A stretch of DNA of 64,000 nucleotides, taken from Hydrogenophilales bacterium CG12_big_fil_rev_8_21_14_0_65_61_21 (GTDB lineage Bacteria > Pseudomonadota > Gammaproteobacteria > Burkholderiales > Thiobacillaceae). The translations under genes and the position numbers were made by a program. Below the pieces are notes generated by a model, which was given only the letters and a program-made list of their open reading frames with translations, had not been told where the DNA came from and did not search any database. Below, in pieces: positions 16,954 through 25,781 of the stretch. The stretch spans positions 62,001-126,000 of the forward strand of contig PFGT01000101.1 of assembly GCA_002782005.1 (NCBI GenBank). Reading direction: 5' to 3'. Numbering within the stretch: position 1 is the first letter of the stretch; each line of letters begins with the position of its first letter.

Positions 16954-17385
16954 ATGAATATGAACAAGGCTGAGCGTGGTTTCACCCTGATCGAGATCAT
17001 GGTGGTGGTCATCATCCTGGGCGTGCTGGCCGCGCTCATTGTCCCCAAGGTCATGGGCCGGCCGGATGAGGCGCGGGTTACGGCGGCGCGTCAAGACATC
17101 TCCACCCTGATGCAGGCGCTCAAGATTTACCGTCTGGACAACCAGCGCTACCCCAGCACCGAGCAGGGCCTGGCGGCATTGGTGCAAAAGCCGACTGGCG
17201 AACCGGCGGCGCGTAACTGGAAACCGGGCGGCTATCTGGAGCGGCTGCCGAACGATCCATGGGACAACCCTTATCAATATCTGAATCCTGGCGTGCATGG
17301 CGAGATCGATGTCCTCAGCCTGGGCGCCGACGGTCAGCCGGGCGGCGAGGGCATGGACGCCGACATCGGTTCCTGGAGTCTGTGA
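16954..17385 (+). CDS. gspG: Type II secretion major pseudopilin
   Basis: 143 residues (ATG at 16954; a second in-frame ATG two codons on is equally possible). The prepilin peptidase site is G/FTLIE with the conserved Glu at +5, followed by a hydrophobic helix (VVVIILGVLAALIVP). The family calcium-site region (WDNPYQYLNPG ... DVLSLGADGQPGGEG) is present. It is the major subunit of the pseudopilus. The required leader peptidase (GspO/PilD) is not encoded in this window and must come from elsewhere, probably a type IV pilus locus. Confidence 0.97.
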   Translation: MNMNKAERGFTLIEIMVVVIILGVLAALIVPKVMGRPDEARVTAARQDISTLMQALKIYRLDNQRYPSTEQGLAALVQKPTGEPAARNWKPGGYLERLPNDPWDNPYQYLNPGVHGEIDVLSLGADGQPGGEGMDADIGSWSL

Positions 17386-17837
17386 CGCAAGTCCGCGGCT
17401 TCACCCTCATCGAGGTCATGGTGGTGCTGGTCATCGTCGCCATCATGGCCGGGCTGGTCGCCGGCAACCTGCGCCCGGACCCCGGCCGGGCGGTGGCGGC
17501 CGAGGCCTGGCGGCTGGCGCGGCTAGCGGAACGGCTCGACCGCGAGGCCAATCTGTCCGGCCAGGTATTGGCGCTGCGCTGGCAGCCGGACGGCTATCGC
17601 TTTCTCAAGCGGGGCGACGACGGCGTCTGGTCCGACCTGGCTAGCGATAGCGTATACAGCCCGCGCCGGTTCGATCCGCCTATGCATCTGACCGACAGCG
17701 GCGAGGCAGTGTTCGTCCCGGACGAGGAGGTCGCGCCGCAGCACTGGCGGCTGATCGGTGATGGTGCCGAGGTCGCGGTGCAACTGTCCGCGCTGGGCGA
17801 TGCCGAGGTCAGCCTGGTGGGGCAGGGCGCCTTGTGA
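17382..17837 (+). CDS. gspH: Type II secretion minor pseudopilin GspH
   Basis: 151 residues from a GTG start that overlaps the gspG stop by four bases (GTGA). The open frame extends further upstream inside gspG but the peptidase site G/FTLIEVMVVL then would be far from the N-terminus, so the GTG is preferred: it places the site five residues in (VTQVRG/FTLIE). The rest matches GspH length and a beta-rich globular domain. It is a minor pseudopilin that joins the tip complex. The start and context are strong; sequence similarity beyond the N-terminus is weak, as usual for this family. Confidence 0.92.
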   Translation: MTQVRGFTLIEVMVVLVIVAIMAGLVAGNLRPDPGRAVAAEAWRLARLAERLDREANLSGQVLALRWQPDGYRFLKRGDDGVWSDLASDSVYSPRRFDPPMHLTDSGEAVFVPDEEVAPQHWRLIGDGAEVAVQLSALGDAEVSLVGQGAL

Positions 17838-18196
17838 CCGGGCGCGGCTTCACCCTGCTGGAGGTGCTGGTCGCCCTGTTCGTGGCGGCCGTGACTCTGA
17901 CCGCCGCCGGCAAGGCGGTGAGCATGGCGCTGGACGGCGAAACGGCCAGCCGGCAACGTACCCTGGCGCTGTGGCTGGCCGAGAACCGCTTGGCGGAACT
18001 GCAAAGTACGCCAAATATGCCAGTTGCCGGCACGCACGAAGGCCTGGCTAGCCAGGCCGGGCTGGCTCTGCGCTGGCGCGAGGAGGTGAGCGCCACGCCG
18101 AATCGCCGTTTCCGCCTGGTGCGTATATCGGTTGCCCGGCCGGAACAGCCGGATTACCAACTGGCGCATCTGTCCGGTTACGTGGTCGGCAAATGA
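17834..18196 (+). CDS. gspI: Type II secretion minor pseudopilin GspI
   Basis: 120 residues, GTG start overlapping the gspH stop (GTGA). Prepilin site G/FTLLEVLVAL with Glu at +5, then the GspI-type WLAENRLAEL motif. GspI, GspJ and GspK form the pseudopilus tip. Length is typical. The next gene, gspJ, overlaps its stop in the same way. Confidence 0.95.
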   Translation: MTGRGFTLLEVLVALFVAAVTLTAAGKAVSMALDGETASRQRTLALWLAENRLAELQSTPNMPVAGTHEGLASQAGLALRWREEVSATPNRRFRLVRISVARPEQPDYQLAHLSGYVVGK

Positions 18197-18759
18197 GGGC
18201 GCGCGGCCTGACCCTGGTAGAGATGCTGGTGGCCTTGTTCATCATGGCGGTGCTGGCGGTGCTGTCTTACCGCACCGTGGCGGCCATGGTCGATGCCAGC
18301 CAGCACGTCGACGAGACCGGCCGTCGCTTTGAACGGCTGGCCGATACGGTGGACCTGATGGCGCGGGATTTTAGCTTCGTCGTTGATCGCAGCGGCGATC
18401 TGGCCTTGCGCGGCGATGGTGGCGCGGATGATCGGCCGGGCGAGATTCGCTTCCCGCGTTCAGGCTCGGCCTATCGAACCGGGGCCGACAGTGGACCGCT
18501 GACGGTCGGCTACCGTTTGCACGATGGCAGGCTGGAAAAACTGGTTTATCCGCCGCCCTGGATGCTCAATGGCCAAGCTCAGGCGCGGACCTTGCTGGCG
18601 GACCAGGTCGCGGGCCTGCGTTTCCGCTTCCGGGATCGCAGCGGCGCCTGGCATGAGCAGTGGCCGGCGGCTGGGGTAACGGGGTTGCCCGCCGCCGTCG
18701 AGCTGCGTTTGCGGCTGACGGCCGGCGGCGAGGTGAGCCGCATGGTGGCGATACCATGA
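18193..18759 (+). CDS. gspJ: Type II secretion minor pseudopilin GspJ
   Basis: 188 residues. ATG overlaps the gspI stop (ATGA). The prepilin site is G/LTLVEMLVAL with Glu at +5, followed by the GspJ-type tract AVLSYRTVAAM and a beta-rich domain. GspJ is a tip-complex pseudopilin. The stop overlaps the start of gspK. Confidence 0.94.
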   Translation: MRARGLTLVEMLVALFIMAVLAVLSYRTVAAMVDASQHVDETGRRFERLADTVDLMARDFSFVVDRSGDLALRGDGGADDRPGEIRFPRSGSAYRTGADSGPLTVGYRLHDGRLEKLVYPPPWMLNGQAQARTLLADQVAGLRFRFRDRSGAWHEQWPAAGVTGLPAAVELRLRLTAGGEVSRMVAIP

Positions 18760-19718
18760 AACAGCGCGGCGTCGCCCTCTTGGCCATCCTGCTGGTGGTC
18801 GCCATTGTCACTGTGCTGGCGGTCGGCATCGCCCATTCCAACATGGTCCGTCTGGGCCTGACCGAACGGCGCCAGGAATCGGCCCAGGCCTGGCATATCT
18901 GGCAGGCCGGCGTGGAATGGTCGCGGGATATTTTGCGTCAGGATGCCAGGCGAAACAGCTACGATTACCCCGGTGAATTCTGGGCTCGGGGCATTCGGGA
19001 TTATCCGGCCGAGGACGGCAAGCTGAGCGGCATCATGATCGAGCAGCAGGGTCTGTTCAATCTCAATAACCTGGCCCCGCACGGCCAGACATCGGAACCG
19101 GACGTGGCCGTTTTTCGCCGCTTGCTGACCCGGCTGGGGCTGGACCCTGCCCTGGCCGATACCTTGACCGACTGGCTGGACAGCGACCATGTGGCGCGGC
19201 CCGGCGGCTCGGAAGACGCGACCTACATCGCCATACAGCCGCCATATCGGGCGGCGAACCGGGCCATGAACCACCTGACCGAGTTGTACTGGGTCAAGGG
19301 CTACGATGCCGCGATCGTCGACCGGCTGCGGCCTTATGTGACGGTGCTGCCAGCGCCGACACCAATCAACGTCAACAGCGCCTCGAAGGTGTTGCTGGAA
19401 GCCTTGCTGCCGGACCTCGATGGCAGTCAAACCGATAGGCTATGGAATACACTGCAAACCGAGCCCTGTGCCGACATGATCTGCGTGCAACGTTTGTTAC
19501 CGTCGGGGGTATCCAGTAACGGTGTGGCCATGGCGGTGGCCGGCCAGTATTTTCTACTCCGGTTGAGCGTGACCTATGGCGCTACGCGGGCCGACGGCGA
19601 GGCCCTGCTGGCGCGTGTGGGCGGTATGCCGAGCGTGGTCTGGCGGGCACGTGGCCTGAGCCAGCGGCTGGATATAAAGAACCCTCTCGGCCAGGCCGAA
19701 TTAACAGGAGGCGTATGA
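18756..19718 (+). CDS. gspK: Type II secretion minor pseudopilin GspK
   Basis: 320 residues from the ATG overlapping the gspJ stop. A longer frame begins at 18660 within gspJ but would put 32 irrelevant residues before the leader. The leader MKQRG/VALLAILLVVAI lacks the +5 glutamate, which is a feature of GspK. The alpha domain typical of GspK (FNLNNLAPHG, DWLDSDH, a helix-hairpin-helix-like TPINVNSASKVLLEALL) is clear. GspK caps the pseudopilus. An AGGAGG ribosome site for gspL lies at its 3' end. Confidence 0.95.
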   Translation: MKQRGVALLAILLVVAIVTVLAVGIAHSNMVRLGLTERRQESAQAWHIWQAGVEWSRDILRQDARRNSYDYPGEFWARGIRDYPAEDGKLSGIMIEQQGLFNLNNLAPHGQTSEPDVAVFRRLLTRLGLDPALADTLTDWLDSDHVARPGGSEDATYIAIQPPYRAANRAMNHLTELYWVKGYDAAIVDRLRPYVTVLPAPTPINVNSASKVLLEALLPDLDGSQTDRLWNTLQTEPCADMICVQRLLPSGVSSNGVAMAVAGQYFLLRLSVTYGATRADGEALLARVGGMPSVVWRARGLSQRLDIKNPLGQAELTGGV

Positions 19719-20908
19719 GCGAAACGCTATGGATCAAATTGAGTGCTGGCGCGGCGGCGGGTGAGCCGCTGTCCTGGGCGCGTCTGGATGGCGCCGGCCA
19801 GGTGATGGCGCGTGGTCGGGATGCGCCCGCCACGCTACCCAAGGGGTTGAACTGCAAGGCGCTGGTGGCCGCCGACAAGGTGTTGTGGACCCGCCTCGCG
19901 CCGCCCGGCCGGCGCCGGCTGGACGGCCTGGTCCTGACCTATGCCCTGGAAGACCGGCTGGCCGACGCCCCTGAGACGGTACATGCGGTCATGGGCGCGC
20001 TGGCCAAGGACGGCACAGCGGCGGTTGCGGCGGTCGATCAGGCCTGGTTCGCCGAGGCCCTGGCGGCGCTGGACAAGGCCGGCTTGCGACCGCACAGCGT
20101 CATTGCCGAGCCGGCCGTGTTGCCCGGTTCGGCGACCGAATGGCACCTGGTCTGGGGCGAGGAAGCCCTGTTGCGGCTGGCCGATGGCCTTTGTCTGCAC
20201 CTGAGTCCGGAGCCGGCGGCGGCGCGGCAACTGCTGCAACTGGCGCTGGCACGCAGCGAGGGCGCGCCGGAGCGATTGGTGTTGCATGGCGTGCCCGGAC
20301 AGCCATTGCCCGAGACTGCTGATCTTGCTCGGGGTCTGGGTGTGACCGTGGCCGCCGGCCCCGATTACGACTGGGCGGTGGCGGCGCAGGCGGCCGGGCG
20401 ACCCGATGTGGAGCTATTGCAAGGCCGCTTTGCCGGGCGCGGCCGAGGCGAGGTCGATTGGCGGCCCTGGCGGCCGGTGGCCTGGCTGGCGGCTATCCTG
20501 GTAGCGGTCAATCTGGCGGCTCTGACGCTCGATGCTGGCCTCAAGGCATGGCAGGTCCAGCGTATCGCTCAAGCCAATCGCGAGCGTTTTCAGCAGACCT
20601 TTCCTGAGACCAAGGTAGTGGTCGATCCGGTTATTCAAATGCGCCGCCAGGTGGCGGACCTTAGCCACAAAAGCGGGGTTGCGACCGCCAGCGACTTTCT
20701 ACCGATGCTGGCCGGCGCCGGCGCGTTATTGCCGGCCTCGGCCCGCGCCGGGGTACGCGAGCTGCGCTATCGGCCGGGTAGTCTGACCTTGCAGTTGCCG
20801 GCCGGGCAGGCCGTTTCGGTCGATGGCCAACGGTCCGGTATGCGCGTTTCCCGGCAGCCTTCTCAGGAAAAAAGATGGGATCAACTAACCCTGGAGGCGG
20901 GATCATGA
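19715..20908 (+). CDS. gspL: Type II secretion protein GspL
   Basis: 397 residues. The cytoplasmic actin-like domain occupies about residues 1-235 (contains VLTYALEDRLADAPE and FAEALAALDKAGLRP), a membrane helix lies near 252-272 (WLAAILVAVNLAALTL), and a periplasmic ferredoxin-like domain follows. It anchors GspE to the membrane and pairs with GspM. A strong AGGAGG site precedes the ATG, unusual in this operon where most genes rely on overlap. Its stop overlaps the gspM start. Confidence 0.92.
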   Translation: MSETLWIKLSAGAAAGEPLSWARLDGAGQVMARGRDAPATLPKGLNCKALVAADKVLWTRLAPPGRRRLDGLVLTYALEDRLADAPETVHAVMGALAKDGTAAVAAVDQAWFAEALAALDKAGLRPHSVIAEPAVLPGSATEWHLVWGEEALLRLADGLCLHLSPEPAAARQLLQLALARSEGAPERLVLHGVPGQPLPETADLARGLGVTVAAGPDYDWAVAAQAAGRPDVELLQGRFAGRGRGEVDWRPWRPVAWLAAILVAVNLAALTLDAGLKAWQVQRIAQANRERFQQTFPETKVVVDPVIQMRRQVADLSHKSGVATASDFLPMLAGAGALLPASARAGVRELRYRPGSLTLQLPAGQAVSVDGQRSGMRVSRQPSQEKRWDQLTLEAGS

Positions 20909-21375
20909 TGGCCACACTGCGTACCGCCTGGCAGGGCAGAGAACCGCGCGAGCGGGTCTTTCTGGCGGTTGGCGCGCTGGTTGTTCTGGCCGCGCTGATC
21001 TATGCCCTGGCCATAGCCCCCTTGCTGGCCGCCGGGCGAAAGGCCGAACGCGTCTTGCCCCAGTTGCGCCATCAGGCGGCGGAAATGGCCAGCTTGGCCG
21101 CTACCGCCAGACAACTGAAGGCGCGGCCCGACCAGTTAGCCACGTCGCCAACCCCGTCGGTCTTGACTCAGGGCGCGGCCAGGTTCGGCCTGTCACCCCA
21201 GATCGTCGCCAGCGGCGATGGCGGCTTCGATATCCAGTTGAATCGCGCCGCCGTGGTCTCTCTGGCCGACTGGCTGGCGGCGGTGCAGGCCGAACAGCGT
21301 CTATTTGTGCGCGAGGCCCGGTTGACCGCCGTCGGCGAGGGTCTGGTCGCCGGCCAGTTGGCGCTGACGCCATGA
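20905..21375 (+). CDS. gspM: Type II secretion protein GspM
   Basis: 156 residues from the ATG overlapping the gspL stop; a second ATG follows immediately, so either may be used. Layout is a short cytoplasmic start (WQGREPRERVF), one membrane helix (about 20-40), a coiled region (KAERVLPQLRHQAAEMASL) and a periplasmic ferredoxin-like domain. The motif RExxxxxxGALVVLxALIYAL is typical of GspM. It stabilises GspL. Its stop overlaps gspN. Confidence 0.92.
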   Translation: MMATLRTAWQGREPRERVFLAVGALVVLAALIYALAIAPLLAAGRKAERVLPQLRHQAAEMASLAATARQLKARPDQLATSPTPSVLTQGAARFGLSPQIVASGDGGFDIQLNRAAVVSLADWLAAVQAEQRLFVREARLTAVGEGLVAGQLALTP

Positions 21376-22022
21376 CCTTGCGTCGCTGGCTGTTTGGTCT
21401 GGTCTTGTATTTGATCGCCCTGGCGGCGCTGGCCCCGGCGACCTTGCTGGCCTGGCTGGTTAATGAATCGAGCGCTGGCCGGCTGACCTTGCTGGCCGCG
21501 AGCGGCGGTTTCTGGTTGGGTCAGGCCGAAGGCCTGGAGTTGCGGCCGCTGGCTGGACCGGCGTTGATGATGAATCGGGTGCGCTGGCGCATCCAGCCCT
21601 ATCGGGCGCTGTGGGGCGCGGCGCCGGTGCAGATCGAAAACGCGGGCGGTGATCTCACCCTGGCTACCCAGCTTTGGCCGGTCTTGGGCGGCGCACGCCT
21701 GGCCCGCTTCCGGTTGCAAACTGGGCTTGCCACGCTGGCGCCTTACCTGGCCGCGCCGATGGCCAAGGGTCTGCGCGGCGAGCTGCGACTGGCCAGCCCG
21801 GACATCCGTCTGGCCAAGCCCTACCGGGGCCGCGCGAGTGGTGAGATTCAAATCGACGGCGGTCGTTTGCCCGTCGGTAGCTATAGTCTGGAACTCGCCG
21901 GCGCCGACCGGCGTTTGAATATCCGTTGGAGCGGTCCTCAAGGACCGCGCGCCATGAGCGGCGGCGGCTGGTGGGACGGTAAATTGCACATGGACGGCCT
22001 GCCGGGCGCAATTAGCCGCTAA
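21372..22022 (+). CDS. gspN: Type II secretion protein GspN
   Basis: 216 residues. One N-terminal membrane helix (residues 7-28) precedes a periplasmic domain of repeated beta strands, with the family-type LLAASGGFWLGQAEGLELR stretch. GspN is present in a subset of T2SS and is not always required. It is the last gene of the operon; its final 11 bases overlap the end of the convergent phosphoglycerate-mutase-like gene, leaving no room for an intrinsic terminator after it. Confidence 0.88.
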   Translation: MTLRRWLFGLVLYLIALAALAPATLLAWLVNESSAGRLTLLAASGGFWLGQAEGLELRPLAGPALMMNRVRWRIQPYRALWGAAPVQIENAGGDLTLATQLWPVLGGARLARFRLQTGLATLAPYLAAPMAKGLRGELRLASPDIRLAKPYRGRASGEIQIDGGRLPVGSYSLELAGADRRLNIRWSGPQGPRAMSGGGWWDGKLHMDGLPGAISR

Positions 22023-22926
22023 TCCCCGCCTTTGGACGGCGCCAGAATTGCCAGGCCAGCCATGGATCGAGGCGTAGCTGATAGCCATCGGGCCCGGCCA
22101 ATTCCAGAATCACTTCATCCATCTGCCGCCATTTCAGGCTGCGCAAGATCGGCTGGAACCAGTCGGCATCGAGTTTTTCAGGATTGGCGGAATCGTCGAA
22201 TACGACCAGCGTGTGGCCTTCGACCGTCAGGAAGTGGTCAGGCAAGGGGCGACAGGGAATAGCGGCAGCCCGCGCCAGTGCCGTGGCCGTGAAATCGTCG
22301 GTCAGCACTTGGTCGAACGCGCATCGGGGTTGCCGGTACGTACCCCCGCCCCAGAACCACACGCTGTTGATCGGCAACTCGCCGCGTTGCTCCCGAAGGT
22401 CGTTGACCGGCTGGTCGTGCAGTCGCATCTGGATTTCCATGGTCAGACCTTGCAGCCTGGTGGCATCGGGGCCGGTGATCTGCCGCAGGTCGAGCATCGT
22501 CCCGGCGACCTGGTCGAGTGGCGGAACAAATACCTGCATAGGCTGGTTGAAATGGGCATACCAGCGCGTCGGGCGTGGCGCGATGAATTCCAGCTCGCCG
22601 GCAAAATGGCTGTTCAAGGCGGCGATTAGGGCAAGCGACTCGGCCGCGTCGAGTTGGAATCGATGACTATCCAGCAGACTGAGCGAGTGCATCCCCGCCA
22701 GCAGATGCACCGGGTCGGCGCGGAACCAGCGGCTGTCGCCTGGCTCATAACCTTCTGCCGCCAGCAGGATGGGCGCGATAGCCGCTTGATCCAGGTCGAA
22801 CAGCTGGGCTATGGCCGCCGTAATGCCAGGGGCGGAGACGCTGCTCGGCCGACCTCGGGCAAGCAGTCCGGCCAAGCCGGGACCAGCGTCGGGCTGGCCG
22901 GGAAGTAGTATATGAAGCCGTTTCAT
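22012..22926 (-). CDS. Phosphoglycerate mutase-like protein (COG4255 type)
   Basis: 304 residues from ATG (an in-frame ATG three codons later, giving MKRLHILLPG, is equally likely). It resembles the betaproteobacterial proteins annotated as cofactor-independent phosphoglycerate mutase / RpfE-type regulators: N-terminal HILLPGQP, a helix-rich middle with LLAGMHSLSLLD and the GELPINSVWFWGGG motif. The metal and phosphoserine motifs of the alkaline phosphatase superfamily are not evident, so mutase activity is doubtful and the name is only by family. It is convergent with gspN (11-base overlap) and divergent from yjbQ with 40 bp between them. Confidence 0.8.
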   Translation of the reverse strand: MKRLHILLPGQPDAGPGLAGLLARGRPSSVSAPGITAAIAQLFDLDQAAIAPILLAAEGYEPGDSRWFRADPVHLLAGMHSLSLLDSHRFQLDAAESLALIAALNSHFAGELEFIAPRPTRWYAHFNQPMQVFVPPLDQVAGTMLDLRQITGPDATRLQGLTMEIQMRLHDQPVNDLREQRGELPINSVWFWGGGTYRQPRCAFDQVLTDDFTATALARAAAIPCRPLPDHFLTVEGHTLVVFDDSANPEKLDADWFQPILRSLKWRQMDEVILELAGPDGYQLRLDPWLAWQFWRRPKAGISG

Positions 22927-22966
22927 GCCGGGCATTGTAAGTCCGGCCGCAAGGTACAATGAGCAA

Positions 22967-23386
22967 ATGCATCAGACCCATAACCAATTCGAAATCCACA
23001 GCCAGGGCAAGGGGCTTTATGACTTTACCCACGACGTTGCCCGCTGGTTGTCCGGTACCGGCATCCGCGCTGGTCTGCTGACCTTGTTTGTCCAACACAC
23101 CTCGGCCAGCCTGGTCATCCAGGAGAATGCTGACCCCGACGTGCGGCGCGATCTTGATGCCTTTCTGTCCCGGCTGGCGCCAGAACACGACTCACTCTAC
23201 CACCACGCCATGGAAGGCCCGGATGACATGCCGGCCCATATCCGGGCGGCATTGACCCAGACCCAGTTGTCCATCCCGGTGATCGGCGGCGCACTGGCGC
23301 TGGGCGCATGGCAGGGCATCTACCTGTTTGAACACCGCCGGTCCGGTCATATCCGGCGGGTGGTTGGCCATCTGATCGGTGAGTGA
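22967..23386 (+). CDS. yjbQ: YjbQ family protein (UPF0047)
   Basis: 139 residues from ATG 22967. The family signature is clear: LFVQHTSASLVIQENADPDV, HAMEGPDDMPAHI and GTWQGIYLFEHR-like (here GAWQGIYLFEHRRSG). Homologues have weak thiamine-phosphate synthase activity in E. coli, though the physiological role is unsettled. It forms a small beta-sandwich trimer and is cytoplasmic. The stop overlaps the possible GTG start of lolC, and the two are probably cotranscribed. Confidence 0.93.
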   Translation: MHQTHNQFEIHSQGKGLYDFTHDVARWLSGTGIRAGLLTLFVQHTSASLVIQENADPDVRRDLDAFLSRLAPEHDSLYHHAMEGPDDMPAHIRAALTQTQLSIPVIGGALALGAWQGIYLFEHRRSGHIRRVVGHLIGE

Positions 23387-23390
23387 CGCG

Positions 23391-24635
23391 ATGCAGCCCT
23401 ACGAACTCTGGATCGGTCTGCGCTATACCCGGGCCAAGCGGCGCAATCATTTCATCTCGTTCATCTCCGGCGTGTCGATGGCCGGCATCGCCCTGGGGGT
23501 GATGGCGCTAATCGTGGTGCTGTCGGTGATGAACGGTTTTCAGGAGGAATTGCGCAATCGCATCCTCGGGGTGGCTGCACACATGGAGATCACTGGCCCC
23601 AACGAGCGCTTGACCGATTGGCCGGGTCTGGCCGCCCAGGCGGTGAAGCATCCGGAGGTGAAGGACTACGCACCTTACGTTTCCGGGCAGGGGTTGTTGT
23701 CGGCGAGTGAAAACACCAAGGGCGCGTTGATTCGCGGCATCCTGCCGGAGCGTGAAGCGCGAGTGACCGACCTAGCCATGCACATGAAGGCGGGCAGTCT
23801 AGATAACCTCAAGTCGGGCGAGTTTGGTCTGGTATTGGGCCAGGAACTGGCTCGCGCCCTGGCCGTTGGAGTGGGCGACAAGGTGACGGTGATCGTGCCC
23901 CAGGGCGTGGTCACGCCGGCCGGGATGTTGCCTCGGCTGAAACAGTTCACGGTAGTGGGCGTCTTCGCCGCCGGCATGTTCGAGTACGACTCGGGCCTGG
24001 CGCTGATGCACCTGGATGACGCCCGCAAGCTGTATCGCCTGGGCGATGCGGTGTCCGGCCTGCGCCTCAAGCTGGCAGACATGGAGCGGGCGCCCTGGGT
24101 GACCCGGGATATGGCGCGGACCATTCGGGGCGATTACTACGTCTCCGACTGGACCATGAGTCACGAAAACTTCTTCCGGGCGGTGCAGATCGAGAAACGG
24201 ATGATGTTCGTCATCCTGCTCCTGATCGTCGCCGTGGCCGCCTTCAACATCATCTCCACCCTGGTCATGGCGGTCACCGACAAGCAGCCGGATATCGCCA
24301 TCCTGCGCACACTGGGCGCCAGCCCGACCAGCATCATGAAGATATTCATGGTCCAGGGCAGCCTGATCGGCCTCATCGGCACGGCGCTCGGGGTCGCGAT
24401 CGGCGTGGTTCTGGCCCTGAACGTGGAGACGGTGGTGCCATTCATTGAGCGGCTGTTCCATGTTGATCTGTTCCCGGCCGACGTCTATTACATCTCTAAA
24501 CTGCCGTCCAAGCTGGTCTGGTCAGACGTGACGACCATCGCCGGCGTGGCCCTGGCGCTGGCCTTCCTGGCGACGCTGTACCCGAGCTGGCGCGCCTCCC
24601 GCGTACAACCGGCGGAGGCGCTGCGCTATGAGTGA
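23391..24635 (+). CDS. lolC: Lipoprotein-releasing ABC transporter permease
   Basis: 414 residues from ATG 23391 ([12 protein letters not shown] aligns with the usual LolC/LolE N-terminus); a GTG four codons upstream is possible. Four membrane segments, the first near residues 25-48, a large periplasmic domain (~50-270), and three at 270-405 ([22 protein letters not shown] and following), with the FtsX-like EALRYE end. Only one permease gene is present between yjbQ and lolD, so the transporter is probably a homodimer (a LolDF-type arrangement), which extracts mature lipoproteins from the inner membrane for LolA. It overlaps lolD by eight bases. Confidence 0.95.
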   Translation: MQPYELWIGLRYTRAKRRNHFISFISGVSMAGIALGVMALIVVLSVMNGFQEELRNRILGVAAHMEITGPNERLTDWPGLAAQAVKHPEVKDYAPYVSGQGLLSASENTKGALIRGILPEREARVTDLAMHMKAGSLDNLKSGEFGLVLGQELARALAVGVGDKVTVIVPQGVVTPAGMLPRLKQFTVVGVFAAGMFEYDSGLALMHLDDARKLYRLGDAVSGLRLKLADMERAPWVTRDMARTIRGDYYVSDWTMSHENFFRAVQIEKRMMFVILLLIVAVAAFNIISTLVMAVTDKQPDIAILRTLGASPTSIMKIFMVQGSLIGLIGTALGVAIGVVLALNVETVVPFIERLFHVDLFPADVYYISKLPSKLVWSDVTTIAGVALALAFLATLYPSWRASRVQPAEALRYE

Positions 24636-25311
24636 TGCCGTGTTGAGGTGCGCTGGACTGAAAAAGAGTTACTGGCAGGGCAAGGTCGAGGTGCCGGTAT
24701 TGGCCGACATTGACTTTGCCATTGCCGCCGGCGAACGGGTGGCCGTGGTTGGGGCCTCTGGCTCCGGCAAGAGCACCTTGCTGCATGTGCTGGGTGGCCT
24801 GGACCGGCCCGATGCTGGCCAGGTCTGGGTGGCCGGTCGGGACCTCTGGCGGATGGGTGAGACCGAACGCGGCGAAGCGCGCAATCGCTCGCTGGGCTTC
24901 GTATATCAGTTTCATCATCTGCTGCCGGAATTCACCGCCCTGGAGAACGTCGCCATGCCGCTGTTGATCCGGCGTATGAACAAGGCGGAGGCGCTGGCGA
25001 TGGCCCAGCCCTGGCTGGAGGAGGTCGGTCTCGGTCACCGTCTGGAACATCGGCCAGGCCAGTTGTCCGGCGGCGAACGTCAGCGCGCGGCGATTGCCCG
25101 CGCCCTGGTGACCCAACCGGCCTGCATTCTGATGGACGAGCCGACCGGCAACCTGGACCGCCAGACCGCCGAGCGCATCCAGGACCTGATGACCCAGCTC
25201 AACGAAAAACATGGCATTAGTTTCCTGGTGGTCAGCCACGACCCCAATCTGGCGGCCCGGATGCAGCAGGTGCTGGAGTTGCGCGACGGCAAGCTGGTTG
25301 AGGTGCGTTGA
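24628..25311 (+). CDS. lolD: Lipoprotein-releasing ABC transporter ATP-binding protein
   Basis: 227 residues. Complete ABC ATPase: Walker [11 protein letters not shown]-loop region, [21 protein letters not shown] (the LolD-specific motif), signature [15 protein letters not shown], Walker [12 protein letters not shown] and the H-loop in VVSHDPN. It supplies energy for lipoprotein release with LolC. The gene overlaps lolC by eight bases. In many betaproteobacteria comEC follows lolD; here 4 kb of cation-transport genes lie between. Confidence 0.97.
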   Translation: MSDAVLRCAGLKKSYWQGKVEVPVLADIDFAIAAGERVAVVGASGSGKSTLLHVLGGLDRPDAGQVWVAGRDLWRMGETERGEARNRSLGFVYQFHHLLPEFTALENVAMPLLIRRMNKAEALAMAQPWLEEVGLGHRLEHRPGQLSGGERQRAAIARALVTQPACILMDEPTGNLDRQTAERIQDLMTQLNEKHGISFLVVSHDPNLAARMQQVLELRDGKLVEVR

Positions 25312-25323
25312 GTATCGCGATTG

Positions 25324-25344
25324 CAGGAGAATGATCGTCTCCTG
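25324..25344 (+). terminator. Hairpin after lolD, possible weak terminator
   Basis: A perfect 7-bp inverted repeat (CAGGAGA / TCTCCTG) with a 7-base loop lies 13 bp after the lolD stop. It is followed by only three T residues after an A, so it may be a weak intrinsic terminator, or an operator, since a TATAAA box lies just downstream at 25352-25357 before the next gene. Confidence 0.4.
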
Positions 25345-25414
25345 ATTTCAGTATAAACTGAGATCATGATTCGACTTGCCATATTGCCAACTTAACGCCC
25401 CATAGGAGACACAC

Positions 25415-25705
25415 ATGACCACACGCAATGAATATATTGAGCAGCTAAAAAGCCATCTGGATCAGTGGAACACCGATCTCGCCAAGTGGGAAGAAAAGGT
25501 CAGACTGGTGCAGACCGATATGCGTATTGATTACGAAATGCAACTGGAAGTCCTGCGTAAGCAACGCGAGAAAGGCACGGCGAAGCTCAAGGAACTAGAG
25601 GCCAGCGGCGGAGACGCCTGGAAGGAACTGACGGCAGGAACCGATGCCGCATGGGCCGCTATGCGCGAGGCCTTCGACAGAGCCGCCTCGCACTTTCAGA
25701 AGTAA
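25415..25705 (+). CDS. Small coiled-coil protein, sll1863-type stress protein
   Basis: 96 residues, almost entirely helical and highly charged, with heptad-like spacing from residue 5 to about 65 (IEQLKSHLDQWNTDLAKWEEKV). The C-terminus has WKELTAGTDAAWAAMREAFDRAASHF. This pattern resembles the small proteins annotated as sll1863-family stress response proteins; their function is not known. It has a good AGGAG ribosome site and its own upstream gap with a TATAAA box. It probably heads the cation-transport block that follows, but cotranscription across the 76-bp gap is not proven. Confidence 0.8.
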   Translation: MTTRNEYIEQLKSHLDQWNTDLAKWEEKVRLVQTDMRIDYEMQLEVLRKQREKGTAKLKELEASGGDAWKELTAGTDAAWAAMREAFDRAASHFQK

Positions 25706-25781
25706 ACACCATAATGACTTGCTGTCGGAATGGACTGCGTTGCAAAACGTTAATGAATATTGAGCCGCATTTCCATTCAGT

